Shown: in pieces, positions 1 to 8,634 of the stretch | Layout: every line of letters begins with the position of its first letter | Position numbering within the stretch: the stretch's first letter is position 1 | From: CAZVLQ01 sp964628185 | GTDB lineage: Bacteria; Pseudomonadota; Zetaproteobacteria; Mariprofundales; Mariprofundaceae | Reading direction: 5' to 3' | Length of the DNA stretch: 64,000 bases | Assembly (NCBI GenBank): GCA_964628185.1 | Contig: CAZVLQ010000003.1 | Location: forward strand, 42,506-106,505 | Translations under genes and position numbers: made by a program | Notes under the pieces: model-generated | What the model saw: only the letters and a program-made list of their open reading frames with translations | What the model was told of the DNA's origin: nothing | The model's database searches: none

Positions 1-974
1 TCCAGTACCTGCCTGCGTTCCGCCAGCAGTCGGCGCTCCCCGGCCAGTCGCTCGGCCTGCTGTTGTAATCCCGACCGTCTCCGCTCCGCCTCGCGCAGCG
101 CATCCTGCGCGCCTTGCGCCTCCTCCTCGTATCGCAGCAAACGCTGTCGCGCTTCCGCCAGCTCGCGCTCGGCCTGCGCATGCCCGCGGGCGGCTTTCGC
201 CTCCTCATCCATTATCTGTTTCAGGGATTGTTCTTCCCCCCGGCATGCCTCACGGCGCTGACGATACGTGATCGCCATGGAAAGCGCCCGGGTCCGCTGC
301 CATTCATCCTGTAATGTCTTGAAACGCCCGGCGCGTGATGCCTGCTGCTTCAGGCTGCGGCACTGGCTGCGCACTTCTTCCAGAAGATCCATGATGCGCT
401 CAAGATTCTGGCGCGTGGCTTTCATTTTCAGCTCGGCCTCGTGCCTGCGGCTGCGGTATTTCATCACGCCCGCGGCTTCTTCCAGGATCAGGCGGCGATC
501 TTCCGGTTTGGCCGAAATCATGCGGGTAATGGCGCCCTGCTCGATAATGGCATAGGCGCGGGAGGAAAGCCCGGTGTCCAGAAACAGGTCCACCACATCC
601 TTGATGCGTACCATATGACCATTGATAAAGGCGTCGGAGCCACCTTCGCGGGTCAGCCTGCGGCGGATACGGATTTCAGCCATGTCGTGGTAAGGGCTGG
701 AAAGCGTTCCCGGTTCGACGGCAAAGGTAAGTTCAACATCGCAGATACCGACCGGAGGGCGCGTTTCCGAGCCCTGGAAAATCAGGTCATCCATCACGCC
801 GCCCCTGAGGTGTCTGGCGGAATGCTCGCCCAGCACCCAGCGAATGGCATCGACGATATTGGATTTTCCCGAACCGTTTGGCCCGACAATCGCCGTGATG
901 CCATCTCCAAGCTCGATCCTGACGGGATCGACGAACGACTTGAAGCCGGCCAGTTCGATATGTTTCAGGCGCAT
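1..974 (-). CDS. smc: Chromosome segregation protein SMC, N-terminal part (runs off the window)
   Basis: This is the first 324 codons of an SMC ATPase, the core of bacterial condensin, which compacts and segregates the chromosome. The product begins MRLKHIELAGFKSF and carries the Walker A loop GPNGSGKSN near residue 32, followed by the family pattern DAIRWVLGE. The segment LEEAAGVMKYRSRRREAELK near residue 165 marks the start of the coiled coil, and the rest is Arg/Glu/Gln-rich heptads with no stop before the window edge. The hinge, C-terminal coil and signature motif lie outside. The ATG at 974 is chosen because it gives the canonical SMC N-terminus. The upstream 38 bases separate it from repeat element B1. 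Confidence 0.95.
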   Translation of the reverse strand, partial: MRLKHIELAGFKSFVDPVRIELGDGITAIVGPNGSGKSNIVDAIRWVLGEHSARHLRGGVMDDLIFQGSETRPPVGICDVELTFAVEPGTLSSPYHDMAEIRIRRRLTREGGSDAFINGHMVRIKDVVDLFLDTGLSSRAYAIIEQGAITRMISAKPEDRRLILEEAAGVMKYRSRRHEAELKMKATRQNLERIMDLLEEVRSQCRSLKQQASRAGRFKTLQDEWQRTRALSMAITYRQRREACRGEEQSLKQIMDEEAKAARGHAQAERELAEARQRLLRYEEEAQGAQDALREAERRRSGLQQQAERLAGERRLLAERRQVL

Positions 975-1002
975 AATTTCCCTTTGCCAAAATGATGCAT
1001 CA

Positions 1003-1908
1003 TCAGGAAGCCAACCCTGCCCTTTGCACACAAGTCACGCCACAGCAAGCCGCCCGGTGGTCATATGCAAGGCGAGCTCTCGCGGCAAGGGTTGTTCCCT
1101 TGCGAGAGAGCGCAACGCAGCAGATGGCCGTCGGGCGGCTCGCCCGAAGGGAACCCTTGCACACGGACCATACCGGCGTTGCGGCGCTTGCCAATGGAAC
1201 AACCATTATCTGCGCACCGCGCCTTGGTCTGACCCGTGTGCAAGGGTTCTGTGACATGACTTGTGTGTAAAGGGCAGGGTTAGCCATACAGGCAGTGAAG
1301 CTTGATGCCACAATCATGTACAACACCACCAATTGTGCACTGGCAGCGGCAAGCGGCGTTGCCCCGGCCAGCACCATGCCCACGAATATGCCCGGCATGT
1401 GCACCAGCCCCGCCACCCGTAGCATATCCACCGGCGGAATCATCGCGGCGCCCAGGCCCTGACCCACCGTGCACGAATCATTCATGCGGTTAAACATCAG
1501 GGAAATGGCATTCATGCCGTTGGCCGCAATCATGCTGCCCAGGGGAATCAGTGTGCGGGTATTATCCACCACCGAGCCGGTCATCGCCAGCCAGGGCAGG
1601 GTGACGGCGCAGGCGCAAGCCAGGCCGACACTGGCGGCCAGCCAGGCATGGGCACGTTCGGGATGATGCGAGGCCGAGGTGCGCGCGGCGAGGATGCAGA
1701 AGGCAAGTACGAGCAGCGCCTGCGCCCAGCGGCTCTGAATGGCGAACACATAATCGAGTATGAAAGCCAGAATCAGCAACTGCACCAACCCCCTGAGACT
1801 GGCCAGAAGCATGCCCTTGCCGAGATCAAGCTGCTCCCGCCACGCCCATGCGGCCGCGCCAAACAGCAGCAGCCATGCGGCCATCAGCGTGATGATCGTA
1901 TCGGTCAT
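1003..1908 (-). CDS. FetB/UPF0014-like ABC transporter permease with a 3' end replaced by a repeat element
   Basis: The first ~209 residues (1282-1908) match the UPF0014/FetB permease family, inner-membrane proteins of a putative iron-export ABC transporter. Visible are several hydrophobic helices and family segments such as PLGSMIAANGMNAISL and GAAMIPPVDMLRVAGLVHMPG. After TACMANPALYTQVM the frame enters inverted-repeat element B1 and reads ~90 residues of low-complexity Arg/Cys/Ala-rich sequence unlike a permease. Family members normally end about 10-25 residues after this point, so the native tail was probably lost on insertion. No partner ATPase gene is seen in the window. The gene may be functional with an altered tail, or a pseudogene. 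It lies 34 bases downstream of the toxin gene on the same strand. Confidence 0.75.
   Translation of the reverse strand: MTDTIITLMAAWLLLFGAAAWAWREQLDLGKGMLLASLRGLVQLLILAFILDYVFAIQSRWAQALLVLAFCILAARTSASHHPERAHAWLAASVGLACACAVTLPWLAMTGSVVDNTRTLIPLGSMIAANGMNAISLMFNRMNDSCTVGQGLGAAMIPPVDMLRVAGLVHMPGIFVGMVLAGATPLAAASAQLVVLYMIVASSFTACMANPALYTQVMSQNPCTRVRPRRGAQIMVVPLASAATPVWSVCKGSLRASRPTAICCVALSRKGTTLAARARLAYDHRAACCGVTCVQRAGLAS
1013..1281. repeat. Inverted-repeat element, family B, copy 1 (269 bp)
   Basis: The ends are 25-bp inverted repeats with one mismatch, built around CCCTTTGCACACAAGTCA on the left and its complement on the right. The interior shares a long stretch with copy B2 (for example GGCAAGCGCC.CAACGC and AAGGGTTCCCT.CGGGCGAG). 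No transposase is encoded, so it looks like a non-autonomous, MITE-like element. It sits at the 3' end of the FetB-like permease, upstream of smc, and supplies the permease's abnormal C-terminal codons. Confidence 0.75.
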
Positions 1909-1942
1909 GAAGGATTCTAACCTGAATGTCCGGGTTGCGGGA

Positions 1943-2218
1943 TCAGCGATATACCGTATCGTGCTCGCCTATATCCAGAAGGGTGACGGTTTTCTCCGTG
2001 ACCCGTAAAACCAGGGTGATGCGATAGCTGTAAGTGATGTGCACGGCATGGATACCTTTTAACGATCCCTTGAGCTGGTGCAGCTTCAGACCGGGATGAA
2101 AGGGGTCGCGCTCCAGCATGGCGAGCGCGGCGCCTGTCTGCTTCTTCAATTCGGGATGTTTCCTTGCAAACCTTTTTGCCTCCTTGATGAAATGTGGCGT
2201 CCACGCCAGCGTGTACAT
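1943..2218 (-). CDS. RelE/ParE-superfamily toxin (YafQ/RelE-like)
   Basis: A 91-residue basic protein beginning MYTLAWTPHFIKEAKRFARK, with the segment LKGIHAVHITYSYRITLVLR near residues 57-76 and ending HDTVYR. This fits the RelE/ParE fold of ribosome-dependent or related mRNA-cleaving toxins; the exact branch cannot be fixed by eye. The ATG at 2218 is chosen because it shares one base with the TGA of the upstream antitoxin gene (TGATG), the usual arrangement of type II toxin-antitoxin pairs. An in-frame upstream start would extend into the antitoxin gene and is unlikely. Expression should be coupled to the antitoxin and controlled by the promoter at 2515-2543. Confidence 0.8.
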   Translation of the reverse strand: MYTLAWTPHFIKEAKRFARKHPELKKQTGAALAMLERDPFHPGLKLHQLKGSLKGIHAVHITYSYRITLVLRVTEKTVTLLDIGEHDTVYR

Positions 2219-2484
2219 CAATGATCCGCAAGGATTTCCTGCATCAGTTCCCTGGCCGTTCCGCATTTGACACGCCCCGCTTTCACATCTTCAAGCGATG
2301 CCCGGATGCGCAGCTCCCAGGCTGCATCCAGATCCTGCATCAGTTCGCTGTAATAATCTTCGGACATCACCACATATTGCGGGCGATTGCTCTTGATCAC
2401 ATGGACCAGGGGCTCCTCCGCCAGGTATTCATCCACGGCGGAAATACCTTTTCGCTTGATTTCCTGGGCGGGAACTGTATTCAT
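2218..2484 (-). CDS. Phd/YefM-like antitoxin
   Basis: An 88-residue protein starting MNTVPAQEIKRKGISAVDEY, with VIKSNRPQYVVMSEDYYSEL near residues 30-49. That pattern (a short N-terminal DNA-binding part followed by 'xPxYVVMSxxxY') is typical of Phd/YefM-type antitoxins. It should neutralise the toxin encoded immediately downstream (TGATG overlap) and, in complex with it, repress their common promoter. A strong ribosome-binding site, GGAGGTGG, precedes the ATG by a few bases. The pair lies directly after glyS on the same strand and is the only complete toxin-antitoxin unit in this part of the window. Confidence 0.8.
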   Translation of the reverse strand: MNTVPAQEIKRKGISAVDEYLAEEPLVHVIKSNRPQYVVMSEDYYSELMQDLDAAWELRIRASLEDVKAGRVKCGTARELMQEILADH

Positions 2485-2514
2485 TGCACCACCTCCAGTG
2501 CCTGTTTCTAACTT

Positions 2515-2543
2515 AGAATAGTACTATAATGAGTACATGTCAA
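2515..2543 (-). promoter_or_regulatory. Putative promoter and operator of the toxin-antitoxin pair
   Basis: Reading the minus strand there is a perfect -35 box TTGACA (2538-2543), a 17-base spacer and TATTCT (2515-2520) as -10. The spacer holds the dyad GTACT-N6-AGTAC, a plausible autorepression operator. The -35 box overlaps the last codons and stop of glyS. Inferred from sequence only. Confidence 0.5.
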
Positions 2544-4612
2544 AGACACGAGACATCCGCCAGCCGGAGAAACAAAGCCCGCAGGCGTGAAAGCAGTGCC
2601 AGCCGATTGGTGCGCACGGCCCCGTCCTCAGCCATGACAAGAACCTCGTCGAAGAAGACATCCACCGGCTCACGCAGGGCGGCAAGCACCGCCAGCATGC
2701 CGGCGGGATCTTCCGGCAGGCCGGATTCCGCCTTTTGCAGGGCCGAAAACAACCTCTCTTCAGCGGCCTCCGTGAACAGATTCACATCAACACCGACATC
2801 AACTTTTTCGGCCTTTTTCAGAATATTTGCAATTCGTTTATTGGCCGTCGCCACGGCCCGGCCCGCTTCCGAACCCGCGAAGGAGGCAAGCAGTTCAGTC
2901 ACGGCGGCCACCTGCACCATGGGTCGCTCAACACTTGCATGCAGTGCGGCCGCCAGCGCCTTGCGGGTGTCACTGGCCGGCGACATACCCAGCCAGCGTT
3001 CGAGAATGAAATCACGAACCCTGCTCCGGGCGCCGGCCGGAATTGCAATGGTTACGCGCTGCTGATTCCACTGTTTGGCCGATTCATCCAGCACCTCCGA
3101 CAGTGTCATCGTAACCGGCATATCCGGGGCAGCCAGCAATCGTATCAGACCGATTGCAGCCCGCCTGAGGCCGAATGGGTCGGCACTGGCGCTCGGTGCA
3201 CGGCCGATATGGAAATAGCCGAGCAGCTTGTCGGCGCGTTCGGCGATGCCGATGGCGCGGGCGATACGGCTGGACGGCAGGGTGTCATCGGCCCCGGCCG
3301 GGGCGTAATGGCCGGTGATTCCTGTCGCCACGGCCTCGCTTTCACCGTCCAGACGGGCATAAATACCGCCCATGTATCCCTGCAATTCCGGGAATTCTCC
3401 CACCAGGCCGGTGGTCAGATCGGATTTGCACAAATAGGCGGCACGCTGTGCATCGTTGGCGTCCACACCCAGAGCCCGCGCATTATCCAGCACGAAGGCA
3501 CGCAGACGGCGCACCTGATCGCCGACCATGCCCAGACCCTCCTGCAAGACCACATCACTGAGGCGTTCAACACGCGCTTCAAGCGATTCCCTTGGATCCC
3601 GATCAAAATAGAAAGCCGCATCCGCGAGTCTGGCATTGACCACCCGCTCGTTTCCGTGCACAACCACCGCCGGCTTTTTCGATGTAACATTGGCTACGGC
3701 AAAGAACACATGGCTGGCTCCACCATCCCTGTTCCGGGCCGCGAAACAGCGCTGATGATGCTTCAACTCGATCCTGCTCACCTCCTCCGGCAGGCGAAGA
3801 AACGCCACATCATAGCGCCCGGTGACGACCTGCGGCCATTCCGTCAGATCGGTCACCTCTTCCAGCAGTTCGTTATCCTCGATCAGTTCAACACCGGCTT
3901 TGGCCGCGGCGGTGGCAAGCTGCCCGGCAATGTCCTGCCTGCGTCGTCCGCGCTCGGCCAGCACATATTGCTTTTCAAGCCAGGCGAAAGGATTGTGAAT
4001 GTCCATCTCGCCGCTCGAGCCATGCACGCGATGCCCCTGTGAAACCGGGCCGGCCCGGACGCCGGCGAACGAGAATGGAATGATATCGTCGCCCAGCCGT
4101 GCCACAATCCAGCGCACAGGCCGGATAAAGGCATCATCGCGATATTCCCCGTCTTGCCAGCGCATCTGCCTGGGGCTTGGCAGTTTGCGTAGAATATCCG
4201 GCATGGCCGCGGCAATGATTTCACGCACTGGGCAGCCCGTCACCCGGCGCACGGCCCGCATGTAGCGGCCCTTTCCGTCACCCTTGTCCACCAGCGCAAA
4301 CGCCGCCAGCGGCAGACCGGCTTTTCTGGCAAAACCCTCGGCCGCCTTTGTCGGCTCATCCCCGGCAAAGGCGACGCGCTCGGGCGGACCCCAGATAATC
4401 TCTTCGCGGTCCGGCTGCATCAGCGGACATGCTCCGGCATGCAGCAGCAGCCGTCGCGGCGTCACGCCAGGCTGAATCCGGCCCGCATCCACGCCCGCAC
4501 TATTCAGCAGCCCCGCAAGCGCCGCCTGCAATGCCCGGCCGAGCTCCGGGGCGACACCGGCCGGTATTTCCTCGCAGCCGATTTCAATCAACAGGGGAGC
4601 GGTGCCGCTCAT
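2540..4612 (-). CDS. glyS: Glycine--tRNA ligase beta subunit
   Basis: A 690-residue protein, the usual length for GlyS. It begins MSGTAPLLIEIGCEEIPAGV, the family N-terminus, and contains the characteristic GHRVHG (near residue 190), FFAVANV, RVVNARLADAAFYFDRD, KSDLTTGLVGEFPELQGYMG and PSSRIARAIGIAERADKLLG segments. It forms the alpha2beta2 enzyme with GlyQ and mainly binds tRNA-Gly. The ATG lies inside the end of glyQ (4-base ATGA overlap), so the two subunits are translationally coupled. The last codons overlap the -35 box of the downstream toxin-antitoxin pair. Confidence 0.97.
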   Translation of the reverse strand: MSGTAPLLIEIGCEEIPAGVAPELGRALQAALAGLLNSAGVDAGRIQPGVTPRRLLLHAGACPLMQPDREEIIWGPPERVAFAGDEPTKAAEGFARKAGLPLAAFALVDKGDGKGRYMRAVRRVTGCPVREIIAAAMPDILRKLPSPRQMRWQDGEYRDDAFIRPVRWIVARLGDDIIPFSFAGVRAGPVSQGHRVHGSSGEMDIHNPFAWLEKQYVLAERGRRRQDIAGQLATAAAKAGVELIEDNELLEEVTDLTEWPQVVTGRYDVAFLRLPEEVSRIELKHHQRCFAARNRDGGASHVFFAVANVTSKKPAVVVHGNERVVNARLADAAFYFDRDPRESLEARVERLSDVVLQEGLGMVGDQVRRLRAFVLDNARALGVDANDAQRAAYLCKSDLTTGLVGEFPELQGYMGGIYARLDGESEAVATGITGHYAPAGADDTLPSSRIARAIGIAERADKLLGYFHIGRAPSASADPFGLRRAAIGLIRLLAAPDMPVTMTLSEVLDESAKQWNQQRVTIAIPAGARSRVRDFILERWLGMSPASDTRKALAAALHASVERPMVQVAAVTELLASFAGSEAGRAVATANKRIANILKKAEKVDVGVDVNLFTEAAEERLFSALQKAESGLPEDPAGMLAVLAALREPVDVFFDEVLVMAEDGAVRTNRLALLSRLRALFLRLADVSCL

Positions 4613-5466
4613 GCGTCAACCCCGGCGAAGGCATGCGCGACGGCGCGTGCCAGCCCGCGCACACGCCCGATAAAGCGCTGGCGTTCACCCACCGAAATCG
4701 CTCCACGCGCATCAAGCAGGTTGAATGCATGCGAGGCCTTCATGACTTCCTCATAGGCCGGAAGCGTCAGCTTTGCTTCCGTCAGCCGCTTGCACTCGGA
4801 TTCGGCGCGGTCAAACTGCGCATGCAGCCAGCCGGTATCGGCGGTATCGAAATTGTAGGCCGAAAATTCCACCTCATTACGGTGAAACACCTCGCCGTAC
4901 GTGACCTTTTTCCCACCCGGGGTTTCCACCCAAATCAGGTCAAACACGTTTTCCACACCCTGTAAATACATCGCCAGCCGTTCCAGACCATAGGTAATCT
5001 CACCGGGCGTGCGCGAAAGTTCCACGCCCCCGATCTGCTGAAAATAGGTGAACTGGGTAATTTCCATGCCGTTGAGCCAGACCTCCCAGCCCAGCCCCCA
5101 GGCGCCAAGCGTCGGGCTCTCCCAGTCATCCTCGACAAAACGGATATCATGCACCTGTGGATCAATGCCGATTTCATGCAGGGAATCCAGATACAGGGCG
5201 AGGATATCTTCCGGCGCCGGTTTCAGGACTACCTGAAACTGGTAGTAGTGCTGCAGGCGGTTCGGATTTTCGCCGTAACGCCCGTCAGTGGGCCGGCGGC
5301 AGGGCTGCACGTATGCCGTATTCCATTGTTCATCATCCAGAACGCGCAGGAAGGTGGCCGGATGGAAGGTGCCCGCCCCCATCGGTGCGTCATAAGGCTG
5401 CTGCACCACGCATCCTCGCGCGGCCCAGTATTGCTGTAATGTGAAAATTAAATCCTGAAAGGTCAC
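4609..5466 (-). CDS. glyQ: Glycine--tRNA ligase alpha subunit
   Basis: The catalytic alpha subunit, which charges tRNA-Gly with GlyS. Family blocks seen: VTFQDLIFTLQQYWAARGC, GAGTFHPATFLR, YVQPCRRPTDGRYGENPNR, YYQFQVVLKP, WEVWLNGMEITQFTYFQQ and ITYGLERLAMYLQGV. The start is taken as the GTG at 5466 because family members begin MTFQDLI at this point, giving 285 residues. The frame stays open to 5739, but that extension is translated repeat element B2 and has no family similarity. Ends with a 4-base overlap with glyS. Its promoter must lie between 5467 and the divergent miaB. Confidence 0.95.
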   Translation of the reverse strand: MTFQDLIFTLQQYWAARGCVVQQPYDAPMGAGTFHPATFLRVLDDEQWNTAYVQPCRRPTDGRYGENPNRLQHYYQFQVVLKPAPEDILALYLDSLHEIGIDPQVHDIRFVEDDWESPTLGAWGLGWEVWLNGMEITQFTYFQQIGGVELSRTPGEITYGLERLAMYLQGVENVFDLIWVETPGGKKVTYGEVFHRNEVEFSAYNFDTADTGWLHAQFDRAESECKRLTEAKLTLPAYEEVMKASHAFNLLDARGAISVGERQRFIGRVRGLARAVAHAFAGVDA

Positions 5467-5544
5467 GAAATTATCCCGTTTCTCCCTGATTCCGGCATGC
5501 GGTCGCAAGCCTACCTTCGCATCCGACTGCTTGCCAGCACTGCC

Positions 5545-5705
5545 CTTTACACACAAATCACACTTCGGAATTCTTCCGGACGGGTCAGGCCAGGATGCAG
5601 TGCACAGGCAACGGTGATACCATCGGCAAGCGCCACAACGCAGGGTTGGGTCGTCTTGAAGGGTTCCCTGCGGGCGAGTCATTGAAGTGTGATTTGTGTG
5701 TAAAG
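5545..5705. repeat. Inverted-repeat element, family B, copy 2 (161 bp)
   Basis: Ends are perfect 22-bp inverted repeats (left CTTTACACACAAATCACACTTC minus its last bases, right the complement). The interior aligns with the reverse complement of part of copy B1. It occupies most of the 360-base divergent gap between glyQ and miaB (5467-5826). The remainder of the gap, 5706-5826, should carry the miaB promoter; I see no convincing consensus boxes there. Confidence 0.75.
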
Positions 5706-5826
5706 AGTGAAGCCGGCGTGCCTGATGCTTGCATTGCAACCATCGCTGACCTTATGCTTTCAGCTATCATCATGATCAGCACGCTCTTTTTCCGGGAAAC
5801 TCGCAACTTGGACGGCGCGATGCGCC

Positions 5827-7176
5827 ATGGGGACGGATAGACTGGACACGCTTTTTATCAAAACCTACGGCTGCCAGATGAACGAGTATGATTCCTCGCG
5901 CATGGCCGACCTGATGCACAGGGCTTATGGCCTGCGCCTTGCGTCATGCCCGGAAGATGCCGATGTCATCCTGATGAATACCTGCTCGGTGCGTGAAAAG
6001 GCCGAGGAAAAGGTGTATTCCGAGCTTGGCCGTTACCGCCTGCTCAAGCGGGAGCGTCCCGATCTGATCATCGGTGTTGGCGGCTGCGTGGCCCAGCAGG
6101 AGGGCGAGCGCATCCAGCGGCGGGCGCCGTTCGTGGATATCGTGTTCGGCCCGCAGACCTATCACAGGCTGCCGGACATGGTGAAGCAGATTCGCCGAAA
6201 GCGGGTTAATCTCACCCGTATCGACATGCCGGAAATCGAGAAATTCGATCACCTTCCCAGAGCGGAGAAAACGGGGCATTCCGCCTTCGTGACCATCATG
6301 GAAGGATGCGACAAGTTCTGTACATTCTGTGTCGTCCCTTATACGCGCGGCCCGGAAATCTCCCGGCCGGTTGCGGATATCCTGGATGAATGCAGGGGCC
6401 TGCTGGCACGGGGGGCGCTGGAAATCACGCTGCTGGGTCAGAACGTAAACGGCTATCTCGGCGCGGGGCCGGATAGCGCCGAATGGGATTTCACCATGCT
6501 GCTGTATGCCGTGGCCGGACTCGACGGTCTGCAGCGGTTGCGCTTCACCACCAGCCACCCGATGGAAATGAATGACGCCCTGATCGGTGCTTTTGCGGAA
6601 ATCCCCCAACTGATGCCCTATCTGCATCTGCCCGTGCAAAGCGGTTCCGACCGTATTCTCAAGGCCATGCACCGGGGGCATACAGGGCGCCGGTACCTGG
6701 ACATTATCGAGCGCCTGCGCAAGGCAAGACCGGACATCGCCCTGTCATCCGACATCATCGTCGGTTTTCCACACGAAACCGAAACCGATTTCGAGGATAC
6801 CCTCACCATGGTGCGTGAAGCCGGCTTTGATTCAGCTTTCTGTTTCAAATACTCGCCCCGGCCGGGCACGCCGGCGACCAAAGTGAAGGATGGCGTGCCG
6901 GAAGCCGTCAAGGATGAACGTCTGCAGCGCCTGCTTGGGCTTATGCGCCGGGTCGGCAGTCGCCGCTATCAGGCCAGGGTTGGCAGCGTCGTGAAGGTGC
7001 TCGTAGACGGAAAAAGCCGTAAGACCGGAGACATGCAGGGAAGAACGCCCGACTTCAAAATCGTCCATTTTCAGGGGCGTGAATGCCTGCGCGGCCATAT
7101 TCTTCCGGTCAGGATCACCAGGGCCTGCGGCCAGTCCCTGCGTGGCGAACAGGTGCTCGGTGGAGCAGCCTTCTGA
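5827..7176 (+). CDS. miaB: tRNA-2-methylthio-N6-dimethylallyladenosine synthase MiaB
   Basis: A 449-residue radical SAM methylthiotransferase that adds the 2-methylthio group to i6A37 of tRNAs. The N-terminal UPF0004 domain has TYGCQMNEYDS, NTCSVREKAEEK and GVGGCVAQQEG, whose three cysteines bind the auxiliary cluster. The radical SAM triad is in EGCDKFCTFCVVPYTRG near residue 155. The C-terminal TRAM domain (about 385-445) ends the protein. The ATG at 5827 matches the usual N-terminal distance to the first cysteine; no strong ribosome-binding site precedes it. It heads the plus-strand run miaB-phoH-ybeY-corC-lnt. Confidence 0.97.
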   Translation: MGTDRLDTLFIKTYGCQMNEYDSSRMADLMHRAYGLRLASCPEDADVILMNTCSVREKAEEKVYSELGRYRLLKRERPDLIIGVGGCVAQQEGERIQRRAPFVDIVFGPQTYHRLPDMVKQIRRKRVNLTRIDMPEIEKFDHLPRAEKTGHSAFVTIMEGCDKFCTFCVVPYTRGPEISRPVADILDECRGLLARGALEITLLGQNVNGYLGAGPDSAEWDFTMLLYAVAGLDGLQRLRFTTSHPMEMNDALIGAFAEIPQLMPYLHLPVQSGSDRILKAMHRGHTGRRYLDIIERLRKARPDIALSSDIIVGFPHETETDFEDTLTMVREAGFDSAFCFKYSPRPGTPATKVKDGVPEAVKDERLQRLLGLMRRVGSRRYQARVGSVVKVLVDGKSRKTGDMQGRTPDFKIVHFQGRECLRGHILPVRITRACGQSLRGEQVLGGAAF

Positions 7177-7196
7177 ACGCCTCCGGTTCATTTGAT

Positions 7197-8168
7197 GTGT
7201 CTCACGACAAACACAGCGTTTGCCTGAACATGCCCGCTGCCGGCCCGGATGTGCTGCGCAACCTGTGCGGCGCGGGCAACCGCATCATCCACCGCCTTGA
7301 GACGCAATTCGACGTACGCTTCATGGGACAGGCCGGAAACTGGAGTATTGAAGGGGTGAATGCCCGGGCAGCAGCCGATACGGTTAACGCCCTCATTCCC
7401 TGGGCTGAAAAGGGCGCAATCGAGGACGTGCAGCTGGAAGGCGTCCTGCGCAACCAGGCGGCGGTACAGAACGCGCCGGTGGGTGAGGAAAAGGTTGACA
7501 TCGCCATGGTTATCGCCGGACGTCGCCGCATTCAGGGCAAAACTCCGAATCAGCGACATTATCTGGCCAGCATGCGCCGGCATGTACTGACCCTTGCCGT
7601 GGGACCGGCGGGTACCGGAAAAACCTATCTGGCCGTCGCCATGGCGGTCGAAGCGCTGCAATCCCACCATGTCGAACGTGTCATTTTGACGCGCCCGGCG
7701 GTTGAAGCGGGCGAACGCCTGGGTTTTCTGCCTGGCGACGTGCAGCAAAAGGTGGATCCTTATCTGCGCCCGCTCTTTGACGCCCTGGCTGATATGATCG
7801 GCCTGGAGAAAATGGGCGGCATGATGGAATCCGGGCGCATCGAGGTTGCGCCGCTCGCCTATATGCGCGGCCGCACGCTTAATGACGCCTTCGTGATTCT
7901 GGATGAAGCCCAGAATACGACGCGCGAACAGATGAAAATGTTTCTCACCCGGCTCGGTTTTTCCTCGAAAATGGTGGTTACCGGAGACACGACGCAGGTG
8001 GACCTGCCGGTCAAGCACCACAGCGGTCTGCTGCATGCCCTTCAGGTCCTGGAAGGGGTGCGGGATATCGGCATCTGCCGATTAAGCGGCAGAGACGTGG
8101 TCAGACATCAACTGGTGGAACGCATTGTCGCTGCCTATGAACGCAGTGAGGCGGGCGAGCATGATTGA
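7197..8168 (+). CDS. ybeZ: PhoH-like ATPase (YbeZ)
   Basis: A PhoH-family P-loop ATPase, in many bacteria partnered with YbeY in rRNA maturation and ribosome quality control. Walker A GPAGTGKTYLA and the family blocks ILTRPAVEAGERLGFLPGD, VDPYLRPLFDAL, VILDEAQNTTREQMKMFLTR and VVTGDTTQVDLP are all present. The start is uncertain: GTG 7197 gives 323 residues and a family-like N-terminus (N..LCG); the next ATG is at 7230. No good Shine-Dalgarno was seen for either. An upstream ATG at 7083 would overlap miaB by 94 bases and is rejected. Overlaps ybeY by 8 bases. Confidence 0.93.
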   Translation: MSHDKHSVCLNMPAAGPDVLRNLCGAGNRIIHRLETQFDVRFMGQAGNWSIEGVNARAAADTVNALIPWAEKGAIEDVQLEGVLRNQAAVQNAPVGEEKVDIAMVIAGRRRIQGKTPNQRHYLASMRRHVLTLAVGPAGTGKTYLAVAMAVEALQSHHVERVILTRPAVEAGERLGFLPGDVQQKVDPYLRPLFDALADMIGLEKMGGMMESGRIEVAPLAYMRGRTLNDAFVILDEAQNTTREQMKMFLTRLGFSSKMVVTGDTTQVDLPVKHHSGLLHALQVLEGVRDIGICRLSGRDVVRHQLVERIVAAYERSEAGEHD

Positions 8169-8634
8169 TGTGCTGGTGGATGACGGCATAGAGCGCACGG
8201 GCTTGCCGGATGAAGCAAGGATACGCCAGGCCGTGGCGGCCGCCTGTGCACAGGCCGGGGTGAGCCGGAGGATTATATTGTGCCTGCGCCTGGCGGACAA
8301 TGACGCGGTGCGTGAATTAAACCGTGCATGGCGCAAAATCGATGAGGTGACCGATGTACTGTCCTTTCCGATGCAGGAAGGACCGGATTTTCACTTTGAT
8401 GAACCGCTGGGGGATATCATTCTGGCCTGGCCCTTTGTGAAAACTGAAGCACGACGTCTTGGCCTGGGTGCGGGTGCGCATGCCCTGCACCTGGTAGTGC
8501 ACGGGGTGCTGCATCTGTTCGGCCATGATCATTCGGATGAGATGCAGGCAAGGCGCATGCAGGCGATGGAAAGCCGTGCGATGAAAGCGCTGGGTCTCCA
8601 TGATCCCTTCGGGAAATCGCAAACACATGCTTGA
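8161..8634 (+). CDS. ybeY: Endoribonuclease YbeY (16S rRNA maturation)
   Basis: A 157-residue UPF0054 metalloprotein needed for 16S rRNA 3'-end maturation and ribosome quality control. The zinc site H-x3-H-x5-H is seen in HLVVHGVLHLFGHDHSDE near residue 110, and the family segment LNRAWRKIDEVTDVLSFP precedes it. The ATG at 8161 is preferred over 8125 because GAGGCGG lies just upstream and because it gives a normal N-terminus. It overlaps the end of the phoH-like gene by 8 bases, consistent with coupled translation. Confidence 0.95.
   Translation: MIDVLVDDGIERTGLPDEARIRQAVAAACAQAGVSRRIILCLRLADNDAVRELNRAWRKIDEVTDVLSFPMQEGPDFHFDEPLGDIILAWPFVKTEARRLGLGAGAHALHLVVHGVLHLFGHDHSDEMQARRMQAMESRAMKALGLHDPFGKSQTHA

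Noticed and set aside
844..1270. Open frames on the plus strand over the smc start and element B1
   Set aside because: They lie opposite smc and inside the inverted-repeat element; codon content reflects those sequences and no family similarity is seen.
5467..5739. In-frame upstream extension of glyQ
   Set aside because: It is translated repeat element B2; family members start at the GTG at 5466.
7083..7196. Upstream start of the phoH-like gene inside miaB
   Set aside because: It would overlap miaB by 94 bases and the extra residues do not match PhoH.
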